In this document: positions 19,512 to 30,089 of the stretch, piece after piece | Layout of the letters: every line of letters starts with the position of its first letter | How positions within the stretch are numbered: the stretch's first letter is position 1 | From: Streptomyces sp. RKAG290 | Lineage (GTDB): Bacteria > Actinomycetota > Actinomycetes > Streptomycetales > Streptomycetaceae | Reading direction: 5' to 3' | NCBI RefSeq assembly: GCF_023701695.1 | Contig: NZ_JAJOZC010000001.1 | Location: 1,054,001-1,118,000 of the forward strand | DNA length: 64,000 nt | Position numbers and translations under genes: made by a program | Notes under the pieces: generated by a model | Told to the model about the DNA's origin: nothing | The model's input: the letters and a program-made list of their open reading frames with translations, nothing else | Database searches by the model: none

Positions 19512-20057
19512 ATGCATGATCAGCCTTCCCACTCGCCGCCCCCTGAGGACGTTCTGGAGATCGGCGCGCCTGAGCAATTCGCGGCGCTCGCCCACCCGTT
19601 GCGTCAGCGGCTGCTCTTCGCCCTGGGCCAACAGCCTGCCACCATCAGCCAACTCGCGGCGCGGCTCGACGCGAAGAAGGGCAACGTGGCCCACCACCTC
19701 AAAGTGCTCCGCGAAGCCGGGCTGGTCCACGTCGCCGAGACTCGCCAGGTCCGTGGCGGTACCGAGCAGTACTACCAGCGCACGGCCCGCCACATGGTCG
19801 TCGCCGAACCCCAAGCGGCGGGCACCGCCGCGATGTTCGCCGCTGTCGCCCAGGAGCTGGACCTCTCCCCCACCGAGACACACCTGACACTGCGCCACCT
19901 GCGTCTCAGCCCCGAGAAGGCGAAGGAACTCGGCGAGACCCTCGCCGGACTGGTCGACGACGCCGAGGAAGGCGCGGAGGACCAGCCCGTGCACGGCGTA
20001 CTGGTGACGCTCTATCAGCAGAGCCGGCCGAATACCGGCACCACCGGTTCCGACTGA
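19512..20057 (+). CDS. ArsR/HTH_20-family transcriptional regulator
   Basis: 181 residues. A winged helix (about 15-85) includes ALAHPLRQRLLFALG and GNVAHHLKVLREAGLVHVAE; the C-terminal half is helical and acidic. No metal-binding CxC box is seen, so it is probably not a metal sensor. The ATG at 19491 would lie inside the inverted repeat; ATG 19512 fits better and has almost no leader, so the mRNA may be leaderless or the upstream ATG may be used. It likely controls the divergent S41 protease. Confidence 0.85.
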   Translation: MHDQPSHSPPPEDVLEIGAPEQFAALAHPLRQRLLFALGQQPATISQLAARLDAKKGNVAHHLKVLREAGLVHVAETRQVRGGTEQYYQRTARHMVVAEPQAAGTAAMFAAVAQELDLSPTETHLTLRHLRLSPEKAKELGETLAGLVDDAEEGAEDQPVHGVLVTLYQQSRPNTGTTGSD

Positions 20058-20686
20058 CACGCGTGGAACTGCCACCGGTCGGCGAACACCGTCGCGGGCA
20101 CGGCGGTCCCTACGGCGCCCCGCCCGCGGGACGCACCCGCAGGCTCTCACCTACGCCACCCCGCCCTCATGTCCTGAACAAAACACGGCAGTTCAGTGCA
20201 GTTCGGTACGGAGCGCCCCCGCTCCCCCGGCCGCCGAAGCACAGTGGGATCCAATCTTTTTCGCATCGACATTCGAGGGCCGGACGGGCAGTCAAGTCGG
20301 CGCGCGGGAATGCTTCGTGAGCCTTCGGCCGACCCCCCGAGCGGGCCCGAGGCGAGGCGTCGACCGCTGGTCAGGCCTGGTTTCACCGAGTCGCCCGAGG
20401 CAACTGCCCCCGGTCCGGGAGGGCTTGCCACTCGAGCCAGGGTGACCGAGTCTGATCACTTCTGCACTGTCGAGTGCGCACAACTTTCGGCAATGTACCC
20501 ATCCGTAGCCACCTCCTACGGCATAGGATCATGCCGCGCCACAGGGGCCCCGGCCGCCCCATCTGCCCCATCCGCAACAGTGCGGATGATGTGCCGCCGT
20601 CCCCACAAACACCCCCCACACAAACCGTTAACAGGTATCTGCGTGCCACTGATACTCAGCAGCGGTTCCGGCGATGGAGCCGCGCC
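20058..20686. promoter_or_regulatory. 629-bp non-coding gap with a candidate promoter
   Basis: No frame here has convincing codon usage. Close to the sensor gene, ttaaca (20628-20633), a 17-bp spacer and gatact (20651-20656) form a plausible housekeeping-type promoter 30 bp before ATG 20687. The rest shows no recognised feature. Confidence 0.4.
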
Positions 20687-23158
20687 ATGAAAATCAATCG
20701 TCGCCTCGTCCTGCTCGTCACCGCGCCGCTCACCGTGGCCGTCACCTTCTCGGTGCTGGCCCTCGCACCCGCAGCCAACCACGCGCTCCAGGCCAACCGG
20801 CTGGCCGCGATGGTCGACGCCGCCTCCAGCGCGGGTGAGTTGGCCCACCAGTTACAGCGTGAGCGTGCCGCAGCCACCGCGCTGGTCTCCGAACAGGGAG
20901 ATGCGGACGCGTACCGCTCAAGTTCCGATTCGACCGATGAGAGCATCGCCGGATTCCAGGGCCGGACACGGCACCTGTCCGAGGTACCGGACAGCGCACA
21001 GGCCGCCTTGGACCGTATCACGCGCTTCATCGACGAGATGCCCGCCCTGCGCGCCCAGGTGCGGTCGGGCAGCAGCACCATCTCCGCGCTCGCCTTCGGC
21101 TACCGCATCGTGATCGCCGACCTCAACAGCTACCGCGACGGCATCGCGCAGGCGGACGGGGTCGACGCCGGCATCGCGGACCGGATCCGGGCCGCCGCCG
21201 CCCTGTCCGAGGCCGCGGAGCACACGGCCCAGCAGCAGGTCACCGTGATGAGGGCGCAGGCGGCGGGCGGCTTCACGACCGCTTCGCAGCGGACGTTCGA
21301 CGCCGGCCGGCTGGGCTACACCGAGTCGATCGGTGTCCTGTTCGACCTCGGCCCCGGCCAGTGGCGGACCTGGCTGGAGCGCACTCTCTCCGGCACGAAG
21401 GCCCTGGAGGCCCGACGGCTCGAGGACGAGATCGGGCGTACGGGAACGGGCAGGGCCATCGACGTCGCCCCGAAGGAGTGGCAGAAGGCCTTCAACGACC
21501 GTCAGATGCTGCTGCGTTCGGTGGAGAAGCGGATCGACGAGTCCGTCTTCACCACGGTCTCCGACGCGCGCACCACGCTCATGTGGACGGCCGGGGCCGA
21601 GGTCGCCCTGGTGGTGCTGACCCTGGTCGGAGTCTTCTTCGTCGCCATCCGCCTGGGCCGCGTCATGATCCGGCGGCTGCGCGATCTGCGCAACGCCGCG
21701 CACGAGGTCGCACACACCGGGCTGCCCGCCGTGATGAGCGAGCTGTCCCAGCCCGGCGCGCTCAGTGGTGCGACGCCCGAAGAGGTGGCCCGGCGGACGG
21801 GCAACCCGGTCCGGACCACGGGCCAGGACGAGATCGGCGAGGTCGGTGAGGCATTCAACGCCGTCCACCACGAGGCCGTCCGCCTGGCGGCCCAACAGGC
21901 TTACATCCACGACCAGTTCGCCGAGACGCTGGTCGGCGTGGCGCGCAGGGGTGCGCAGTTGACGTCCGTCATGGTGTCCGAGCTGGACACCGTTCAGCGC
22001 GACGAGGCCGACCCGGTACGGATGAAGACCCTGTTCGCCCTCGACCACCTCGCCATCCGCATGGAGCGCAACACCAACAGCCTCCTCGTGCTGGGTGGTT
22101 ACGGCCAGGCCCGGGTGCGCACGGCCGACGTCGGATGCTCCACCGTCATCGTTGCCGCCGCCCAGCAGATCGAGCGCTTCGACCGCGTGTCTCTCGGTGT
22201 CGTCGAATCGGGTATCGGCGTCGCCGCCCGTGCCGTGCACGACGTGGCACACATCCTGGCGGAACTCCTGGACAACGCGACCCGGTTCTCGCCTCCCGAC
22301 AAACAGGTCGGCGTCGCCGTGTGGCGGCTGTGGGACCGGGCCGTCGTGCAGATCGTCGACGAGGGCGTGGGCATCACCGCGGAACGCCGCGCCGTCCACA
22401 ACGCCGCGCTGCGTGAACCGCAGGCAGGCATCGGAGACGTACGGTCCATGGGTCTGCACGTGGTGGCACGGCTCGCCGCACGTCATGGCATCGTTGTCGA
22501 ACTGCGCGACTCCTCCGGCCCCGGCACCATCGCCGAGGTCACCCTGCCCCCGAAGGTGCTGACCGCGGCCCCCGCCCAGGACATGCCACCCGCGCCGGAC
22601 ATGCGCGATCAGGCCCATGACTACGGCAGCCCTGGCGGCGGTGCGCACTACGAGGCTCCCCGTCCGGTCACACCGCCGGGACCGCCCGGCCGCGGGCGGC
22701 AGGACGGAGCGCGTTGGCGACCCGACCACACCGGCACCCCGATCGGTTCCGTGGCCGCCGCCCCGCGTGAACGGGAACACGGCACTCCGATCGGTTCCGT
22801 TGCCGCCGCCCCGCGCGAGTGGGAACAGGGGAGCTCACCCGCCCCGCGCGAGCGGGGACACGGCAGCTCGCCCGCCCCGCATCCCGTGCACGACGAGCCG
22901 GTTTCGCGCAGCGCCGCGGTCAGCTCCTCGGGACTGCCCCTGCGGCAGCGCGGCGCACCCCAGCAGTGGCCCACCCTGGGCAAGCGGGAGAGCACCGACC
23001 AGCGTGCCGGCACCGCCTCGCCGCGGCCGGCGCCCCGCCGCCGGGACTCCCGGCAGGTCTCCGACGTCCTGGCGGCCTACGCCCAGGGGATCAACAGGAG
23101 CACGAACCACCGGGGGCGCTCCGCCACCGACGACAACACCGAACGGACCAAGAAATGA
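20687..23158 (+). CDS. Conservon-type sensor: NIT-HAMP-HATPase (CvnA-like)
   Basis: Membrane sensor of the CvnA group. 823 residues. TM1 (about 8-28), a long extracellular helical NIT domain (about 30-300), TM2 (about 308-330), HAMP (about 330-410) and a histidine-kinase-type ATPase domain (about 510-630; motifs ELLDNATRFSPP and VDEGVGI). No clear phosphoacceptor H-box is seen. The C-terminal tail is Pro/Arg-rich with a 48-bp tandem repeat. ATG 20687 follows ggag. Its stop overlaps the Roadblock gene start (ATGA). A CvnC (DUF742) and CvnD (GTPase) would be expected next but are absent; a Liv transporter follows instead. Confidence 0.9.
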   Translation: MKINRRLVLLVTAPLTVAVTFSVLALAPAANHALQANRLAAMVDAASSAGELAHQLQRERAAATALVSEQGDADAYRSSSDSTDESIAGFQGRTRHLSEVPDSAQAALDRITRFIDEMPALRAQVRSGSSTISALAFGYRIVIADLNSYRDGIAQADGVDAGIADRIRAAAALSEAAEHTAQQQVTVMRAQAAGGFTTASQRTFDAGRLGYTESIGVLFDLGPGQWRTWLERTLSGTKALEARRLEDEIGRTGTGRAIDVAPKEWQKAFNDRQMLLRSVEKRIDESVFTTVSDARTTLMWTAGAEVALVVLTLVGVFFVAIRLGRVMIRRLRDLRNAAHEVAHTGLPAVMSELSQPGALSGATPEEVARRTGNPVRTTGQDEIGEVGEAFNAVHHEAVRLAAQQAYIHDQFAETLVGVARRGAQLTSVMVSELDTVQRDEADPVRMKTLFALDHLAIRMERNTNSLLVLGGYGQARVRTADVGCSTVIVAAAQQIERFDRVSLGVVESGIGVAARAVHDVAHILAELLDNATRFSPPDKQVGVAVWRLWDRAVVQIVDEGVGITAERRAVHNAALREPQAGIGDVRSMGLHVVARLAARHGIVVELRDSSGPGTIAEVTLPPKVLTAAPAQDMPPAPDMRDQAHDYGSPGGGAHYEAPRPVTPPGPPGRGRQDGARWRPDHTGTPIGSVAAAPREREHGTPIGSVAAAPREWEQGSSPAPRERGHGSSPAPHPVHDEPVSRSAAVSSSGLPLRQRGAPQQWPTLGKRESTDQRAGTASPRPAPRRRDSRQVSDVLAAYAQGINRSTNHRGRSATDDNTERTKK
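22733..22828 (+). repeat. 48-bp tandem repeat inside the sensor gene
   Basis: Two 48-bp units (22733-22780 and 22781-22828) encode GTPIGSVAAAPREREH and GTPIGSVAAAPREWEQ; two shorter degenerate units (SSPAPRERGHG) follow. They lie in the disordered C-terminal tail, so copy number could vary without harming the domains. Confidence 0.8.
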
Positions 23159-23559
23159 CCACTCCCACCGACCTGAGCTGGATCCTGAGCGGTTTCGCCG
23201 GGCGCATCCCGGAAGTCACCCAGGCGATAGCCGTGTCCGTGGACGGCCTCGCGCTGGCCTACACCGGCGTGGAGCGTGACGACGCCGAGCGGCTGGCCGC
23301 CATCGCCTCCGGCGTCGTCAACCTGCTCTCCGCGGCAGCCCAGTTGACCAACACCGATCCCGTCGAGCACAGCCTCACCGCGATGGAGGGCGGCTACATG
23401 TTCTCGATGGCGGTCTCCAGCGGTGCCTCCCTGCTGGTGACCACCACCAGGGACGCGGACATCGGCGAGGTCAGTTACATGATGTCGGAACTGATCAACC
23501 AGGTCGGCGACTCGCTGTCTCCCCAGGTCCGCGACGCGAGTATGCCGCCTTCCCGCTGA
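23155..23559 (+). CDS. Roadblock/LC7-domain protein (CvnB-like)
   Basis: 134 residues, a single Roadblock/LC7 domain as in CvnB/MglB-type proteins that regulate small GTPases. Features include TDLSWILSGFAGRIPEV and the hydrophobic core strands around GYMFSMAVSSGASLLV. ATG 23155 overlaps the sensor stop, so the two are translationally coupled. No partner GTPase is encoded here; it may act with a GTPase elsewhere or directly with the sensor. Confidence 0.92.
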   Translation: MTTPTDLSWILSGFAGRIPEVTQAIAVSVDGLALAYTGVERDDAERLAAIASGVVNLLSAAAQLTNTDPVEHSLTAMEGGYMFSMAVSSGASLLVTTTRDADIGEVSYMMSELINQVGDSLSPQVRDASMPPSR

Positions 23560-23613
23560 TCGCCGCCGCACGGCACATCGATCCCGCTCCGAGCCCCCCA
23601 CCCGCCACTCCCG

Positions 23614-24825
23614 ATGAGAGTCCTCATGTTCTTCGACATATCCAGTCCGCGCCGCCGCAGATTCCGGCCGGCCGGCGCCGCCGCCCTCGCCCTCGGTCTC
23701 GCCGCGGTCACCGGATGCAGCAGCGACAGCGGTGCCGGCGACACGGTGAAGGTCGGCCTGGTGGCCTCCCTGTCCGGCACCTACGAGCCGGTCGGCACCG
23801 AGCTGCGCGCCGGCTTCGAGCTGTACCTGAGCACCCACGACAACAAGCTGGGCGGACGCAAGGTCGAGCTCGTCGTGGCGGACGAGGGCGACGGCCCGCC
23901 GACCGCCGTGCCCGCGGCGACCAAACTGGTCAAGAAGGACAAGGTCGACGTCCTGACCGGCCTCGTCAGCGGTGGCTCGGTCAACGCGGTGCTGCCCCTG
24001 GTCCAAAAGGCCAAGATCCCCTTCCTGGGGTCGAACGCCCGGCCGCCCGTCAAGGACCTCGAGTACGTGTGGACGACGAGCTTCCTGTCCGACGAGCCGG
24101 GCAAGGCCATCGCCCCCTACGTCAAGAAGCAGGTCGACGGACCGGTGTACGCGATCGGCCCGGACTACCAGGGCGGCTACGACGAACTGCGCGGCTTCAC
24201 CGATGAGTTCAAGCGGGTCAAGGGGAAGCTCGCCAACCCCGGCGGCAAGACCACCTGGACGCCGTTCCCGAAGACCACCAACTTCATGCCGTACTTCGCC
24301 GAGATCGCGAAGACGGATGCCAAGGCGGTGTACTGCTTCTACGCCGGCAAGGCCGCGATCGACTTCGCCAAGCAGTACGCCCAGTCCGACATCGCTGATC
24401 TGCCGTTGTACACGGCCTTCGTGACCGAGGGCAGCGTGCTCCAGGCGCAGGGCGCCGCGGCGAAGAACATCTACTCGGTCCTGAACTACGCGGCCGACCT
24501 CGACAACGAGGCCAACCGCAAGTTCGCCGCCGACTGGACGGCCGAGCACGACACACAGCCCACCACGTACGCGATGGCGTCGTACGACGCCGCCGCCGTG
24601 CTGGACAAGGCGATCGCCACCGCCGTGAAGAACGGTGACGTGACGCCGAAGACCATCAACGAGGCCATCGCGGACCTGGGCCAGATCGACAGCCCGCGCG
24701 GCGCCTGGGAGTTCGGCGACAAGGCGCACTCGCCGGTGCAGACCTGGTACCTGCGACAGGTGCGCCCGGACGGCGCCCAGCTGGCCAACGTCATGGTCCA
24801 GGACCTGGCGACGCTCGGCAGCTGA
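23614..24825 (+). CDS. livK: Branched-chain amino acid/amide-type ABC binding lipoprotein
   Basis: Periplasmic-binding-fold receptor (LivK/AmiC type I). A lipobox (VTGC) follows a twin-Arg-rich, hydrophobic signal; the mature part contains VGLVASLSGTYEPVGTE and the YDELRGFTDEF region. 403 residues from ATG 23614; ATG 23626 (MFFDISSPRRRRF) has a better gagag site and may be the true start. It lies 54 bp after the Roadblock gene, in the same direction. The ligand could be leucine-type amino acids, urea or amides; family alone does not decide. Confidence 0.88.
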   Translation: MRVLMFFDISSPRRRRFRPAGAAALALGLAAVTGCSSDSGAGDTVKVGLVASLSGTYEPVGTELRAGFELYLSTHDNKLGGRKVELVVADEGDGPPTAVPAATKLVKKDKVDVLTGLVSGGSVNAVLPLVQKAKIPFLGSNARPPVKDLEYVWTTSFLSDEPGKAIAPYVKKQVDGPVYAIGPDYQGGYDELRGFTDEFKRVKGKLANPGGKTTWTPFPKTTNFMPYFAEIAKTDAKAVYCFYAGKAAIDFAKQYAQSDIADLPLYTAFVTEGSVLQAQGAAAKNIYSVLNYAADLDNEANRKFAADWTAEHDTQPTTYAMASYDAAAVLDKAIATAVKNGDVTPKTINEAIADLGQIDSPRGAWEFGDKAHSPVQTWYLRQVRPDGAQLANVMVQDLATLGS

Positions 24826-24826
24826 C

Positions 24827-26973
24827 ATGGGACTCCTTGATGCCCACGTCGTCCCGGCGGTGGACGGCGTGGCCTACGGGCTGCTGCTGTTCGTGGTCGC
24901 CGCCGGTCTGAGCCTCGCCTTCGGCACCGCCGGCGTGCTGAACCTGTCGCACGGCACGCTGTACGCCATCGGCGCCTACACGGGGGCCGAACTGGGTGAC
25001 GGCACCTGGGGCGGGTTCGCACTGGGGCTGGCCGCCGGAACCGCGGCCGCCTGTGCCGCCGGGGCGGGGCTGTCCGCCGCGACGGCACCCCTGGCCCGGC
25101 GTGGGCATCTCTCCCAGGCACTGCTGACGTTCGGGCTCGCCCTGGTCGGCGGTGACCTGCTCATCCAGCTCTTCGGGGCGGACGAGCTCCCGGTACGTGT
25201 CCCCGAGGCGCTCGACACCTCGGTGACACTGCTGGGCCACCGGTACCCCGCGTACCGGCTCGGCTTCATCGTGATGGCCGTGCTGCTCGCGGCATCGGGT
25301 ACGTGGGTGCTGACCCGGACCCGCATGGGTACGGCGGTACGGGCCGCCGCCGACGATCCGGAGATGCTCGCGACCACCGGGTACAGCCCTCGTGCGGTAC
25401 ACACCGGCGTGCTCGCGGCAGCGGGGGCGCTGGCCGGTGCGGCGGGCGTACTCGGGGCACCGATCATCGGCCCCGGGCCCGGCACGTCCGAGAACGTCCT
25501 GATGCTGTCCCTCGTGGTGGTCGTGCTCGGCGGGCTGCGCTCGCTGTGGGCGACGCTCGCGGCGGCGGTCGCCGTGGGCGAGGTGCAGACGCTGGGCGTC
25601 TCGGCGGCGCCCGACCTGGCACCGTACCTCCTCTTCGCCGCGATGGCGGCGGTGTTGGCAGCCCGCTCCCGCTTCGCCGAGCCGGCAGGCGTGCAGGGTC
25701 AACAAGGGCCTTCACCGGACCCGGTCGCCCGGCTCCGCGGCCACCTCGTCGCGCGACTGCGGCTGCGGACCCGCGGGGCGACAGCAGCGGGGCGGCCCGC
25801 CACAGCACCGGGGCCGGGGCCGGACGCCGAGCCCGTGGGGGCTGTGGGCGCGGTCGGGGCATCGGGGGGACTCGACGATGCCAAGTCCGTTGCGGCGCAA
25901 AGTGGTTCGGCCGAAGCGGCGGTGCCGCCCGGCAAGGGCAGGAGCCCGCTCGCGGGGTTCGGGCGGCTTCCGCGCGGCAGCGCGTGGCGGCAGGCCTCCG
26001 GGCTGCTGGTGCTGCTCGCGGTGCTGGCCGCGCTGCCGGGGGTGCTCGACCCGTACAGCATCACGCTGGCCGGGTCCGCCCTGGCTCTGGGGCTGCTCGC
26101 GGTCAGTGTCACCGTCCTCACCGGCTACGCCGGACTGCCCACCCTCGGGCAGACCGCGCCGTTCGCCGTCGGCGCTTATGCCACCGCGAATCTCGCGGAT
26201 GCCGGATGGACCATGGGTCCGGTCCAGCTCGTCCTCTCGGCGCTCGCGGCCGCGGCCTTCTCCGCGGTCACGGGTCCTGCCGTGATCCGGGCCCGGGGCA
26301 CCACCGTGCTGATGATCACGCTCGCCGTCGGCGAGCTGACCGGCGCGGTCGTCAACCAGCTCAAGTCCGTCACCGGGGGCGCCGACGGTCTCGTCGGCTT
26401 CCCGGCCACGCAGGCGCTGTGGAGCGGGGAGGGGATGTCCGAGGAGAGCGAGCTCTACACCTACGCACTCGTCGTCACCGTCGTCGCCGTCGCCGTCACC
26501 CTGCTCGTGCTGCGCTCCCCGGCCGGGAAGCTGCTGACCGGCACCCGGGGCGCCGAGGCCCGGATGCGCGCCTCGGGGCACCCGGTGGGGCGGTACCTGC
26601 TGGTGGCGCACGTCTGCGCCGGTGCGCTGGCAGGCGTCGGCGGCTCGCTGATGGTCACCGTCCAGCAGTACCTCTCCCCGGCCGACGTCGGCTTCGAAAT
26701 CGCCGCGTTCGCGCTGCTGGCCGTCGTCATCGGCGGCACGACGTCCGTGATCGGCGCGCTGCTGGGCGCCGGGCTCATCGTCATGACCCGGGACTGGGTG
26801 GCCGGTTCGTGGCCAGGTCACGGCCCGCTGCTGCTCGGCGCACTGTTCGTCGCCTCCGTCTACCTGCTGCCCCGCGGCCTGGCCGGCCTGCGCGGATCCG
26901 GTCGGACCGGGCCGCAGGCCGGCGGGCCGCCACCATCCGTATCCACTCCGACCCACGCCGGGAAGGTCTCCCC

Positions 26974-26977
<4 letters not shown>
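24827..26977 (+). CDS. Fused LivH-LivM ABC transporter permease
   Basis: 716-residue membrane protein joining both channel subunits of a Liv importer. Residues 1-290 are LivH-like (GVLNLSHGTLYAIGAYTG; DDPEMLATTGYS). A Gly/Ala/Pro-rich linker spans about 290-385. Residues 385-700 are LivM-like (VLTGYAGLPTLGQTAPFAVG; TTVLMITLAVGELTGAVVNQ). The subunits are normally separate genes; the linker has the same codon bias as the domains and no stops, so this looks like a true fusion. Its stop overlaps the livG start (ATGA). Confidence 0.9.
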
Positions 26978-27854
<877 letters not shown>

Positions 27855-27864
27855 CCGGACCCCG

Positions 27865-28623
27865 ATGCTCGAACTGACCGGCCTGACCGCGGGCTACCAC
27901 GGTGGCACCGTCCTGCACGGGCTCGACCTCTCGGTGCACGCCGGTACGGTCCACGCCGTCGTCGGCCACAACGGCGCCGGCAAGACCACTCTCGTGCACA
28001 CCGTCGCCGGACTGATGCGTCCCGGCGCCGGCACCGTACGCCTCGACGGCCGCGACCTGACCGGGCAGCCGGCACACCGGATCGCCCGTGCCGGGATCGG
28101 CCTCGTGCCGCAGGGCCGCCGCGTGTTCGCCGGGCTGACCGTCGCCGAACACCTACGGCTGTCCTACCGTCCGCCGCGGCGCGGCGACACCACGCGCCCC
28201 AGCGTGTGGACCCCCGCGCGCGTCCTGGAGCTGCTGCCCCGGCTGGGCGAGCGCCGGAACAACCGGGGTTCGGCCCTGTCCGGCGGCGAACAGCAGATGC
28301 TGGCCCTGGCGCGGGCACTGCTCGGCTCGCCGAGCGTGCTGCTGCTCGACGAGCCGACCGAGGGCCTCGCCCCCGTACTGGTCCAGCAGGTCCACGAGCT
28401 GGTCAGCACGCTGGCGGGCGAGGGCATCGCCGTGCTGCTGGTGTCCCCCAGTGCGGTCCGGGCGGCCGAGTGCGCCCGTACGCTCACCGTCCTCACTTCG
28501 GGCCGGCTGACGCTGCGCCTGGACGGGGCGAGCGCGCGGGCCGATCCCACCGCGCTGAACGCCGCGCTCGAACTGTCACCGACGGCCGTGCGGGACGGGG
28601 GCGGGACGGACGCGAGGCGGTGA
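27865..28623 (+). CDS. livF: Liv-type ABC ATPase, LivF
   Basis: Second ATPase of the Liv importer. 252 residues from ATG 27865, 10 bp after the corrected livG stop, with gagagg upstream. Walker A GHNGAGKTTLVH, signature LSGGEQQMLALARALLG, Walker B VLLLDEPTEGLAP. Where LivF proteins usually have VEQN after Walker B, it reads VSPSAV, an unusual H-loop region. Last gene of the sensor-Roadblock-Liv operon. Confidence 0.9.
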   Translation: MLELTGLTAGYHGGTVLHGLDLSVHAGTVHAVVGHNGAGKTTLVHTVAGLMRPGAGTVRLDGRDLTGQPAHRIARAGIGLVPQGRRVFAGLTVAEHLRLSYRPPRRGDTTRPSVWTPARVLELLPRLGERRNNRGSALSGGEQQMLALARALLGSPSVLLLDEPTEGLAPVLVQQVHELVSTLAGEGIAVLLVSPSAVRAAECARTLTVLTSGRLTLRLDGASARADPTALNAALELSPTAVRDGGGTDARR

Positions 28624-28659
28624 CCGGAACAAGGTCACCGCCCTTGGCGCGTTCCGCGC

Positions 28660-29877
28660 TCAACCGGCCTTGATGCTGTGGCCCCCGAAGCCGCTCCGCC
28701 GGTCGGAGCCGCTGTTCTGGTCCTGCCACCACACGTCGAACTCCGGCTGGCCCATGGCGGACCAGTCAGGGGTGTTCTCGACCTGCGCGCTGCCCATCCT
28801 GCGGGCGAGCGCGACCATCGCCGCCCCGACCCCGCCGCGCCCGGCGTCGTAGGTCTCCAGGACCTCCTTCCAGCTGTCCCCCGCCACCCATGCGGCCTCC
28901 AGGGCGGTGGCGTCCTGGAGCGCCTTCACGCTCCCGCCGCCGATGTGCGGCCGGGCGACACTGGCGGCGTCACCGACGAGCAGCATCCGCCCCGAGGTGT
29001 AGCGCGGCACCTCCAGGTCGTAGATGGGCTGGATGAAGGTGGTCTCGGCGGGGGTGCGGAGCACTCTGGCCGCCCAGTACGGCGGGAAGTTGTCGGCGAC
29101 CAGGGCGCGCAGGTGCGCGGTGAGCTCCGAGTTGAGCCGGCCGGGCGGCAGGGAGGTCGGGGTCCGCAGGTCGGGGTGGAGGCCGTCGGTCTGCGGAGGC
29201 GTGGTGTAGAGCACCCAGTTGAGCAGGTGCCCGCCGGCACCGTCCGGGATGCGGTAGATCATGCAGTGGCCGCCGGGGAAGACGATGTTGTGCGCGTCGT
29301 GTCCGTCCGAGGGGAGGTCCGCGACGTCCGACGACGTTCCGCGCCAGCCGATGTATCCGGCGTACGCCGCGTCCGCCCCGGGAAACATGGCTTCCCGGAC
29401 GACGGAGCGGTATCCGTCCGCCCCGATCACGACGTCGAAGTGCTCCTGGTAACCGTCCGCGAGCCGGACCGTCGCACCGTCGGCGTCCGGCTCGACGCCG
29501 GTGACCACCGCACCGGACCGGTAGGAGACCCCCTCGGGCACCCGGCGGCGCAGCTCGCTCCACAAGGACCCCCAGCTGTAGGCACGGAAGGGGAACGGCT
29601 GCTCGCCGACGACCCGGCCGTGCTCCGCAGCGCCGTCCCGGGCACTCCACACCCGCCGGCTCAGCGGCGCCCAGGGCATCTCCGGGGCCACGTACCCGGC
29701 GTCCCTCAGCTCGTCGAACCGGTCGCTGTGCAGGGCGATTCCCACTCCCCTGTCACGGAGCCGGGCGTCGGCGCGTTCCAGGACGGTGATCTTCTCGGCT
29801 CCGCCGCGCGACGCGGCCAGGGCCGCGGCACACCCCGCTATGCTGCCGCCGACGACGGCGATGCTGCCTCCACGCAT
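28660..29877 (-). CDS. FAD-dependent monooxygenase
   Basis: Single-component flavoprotein hydroxylase of the PHBH-like group. 405 residues from ATG 29877, after aggag. The N-terminal FAD site is GGSIAGCAAALAASRGGAEK, a middle DG-type motif is VVIGADGYRSVVRE, and GRMLLVGDAASVARPHIGGG binds the ribityl/pyrophosphate part. Substrate unknown; such enzymes act on aromatics or in natural-product tailoring. It is convergent with livF and divergent from a methyltransferase. Confidence 0.9.
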   Translation of the reverse strand: MRGGSIAVVGGSIAGCAAALAASRGGAEKITVLERADARLRDRGVGIALHSDRFDELRDAGYVAPEMPWAPLSRRVWSARDGAAEHGRVVGEQPFPFRAYSWGSLWSELRRRVPEGVSYRSGAVVTGVEPDADGATVRLADGYQEHFDVVIGADGYRSVVREAMFPGADAAYAGYIGWRGTSSDVADLPSDGHDAHNIVFPGGHCMIYRIPDGAGGHLLNWVLYTTPPQTDGLHPDLRTPTSLPPGRLNSELTAHLRALVADNFPPYWAARVLRTPAETTFIQPIYDLEVPRYTSGRMLLVGDAASVARPHIGGGSVKALQDATALEAAWVAGDSWKEVLETYDAGRGGVGAAMVALARRMGSAQVENTPDWSAMGQPEFDVWWQDQNSGSDRRSGFGGHSIKAG

Positions 29878-30089
29878 GACTGGCGCTCCTCTCACTCAGT
29901 TGTCCGGTCGCCGTTCCGGTTACCGCCGCGCCGGCATGACCGGTCACAACTCCGCGTGAATCGACGCTCGTTGTCCCGATCCGTGCGACCGGGACCCGGA
30001 CGGCACCCTATCGAGGAGAAGGGTCCAGGCAGGCCGGCGCCGATGACGGTGGACTCGACTCCGCGGACGGGAAGAGACGGAGGAAGGCA

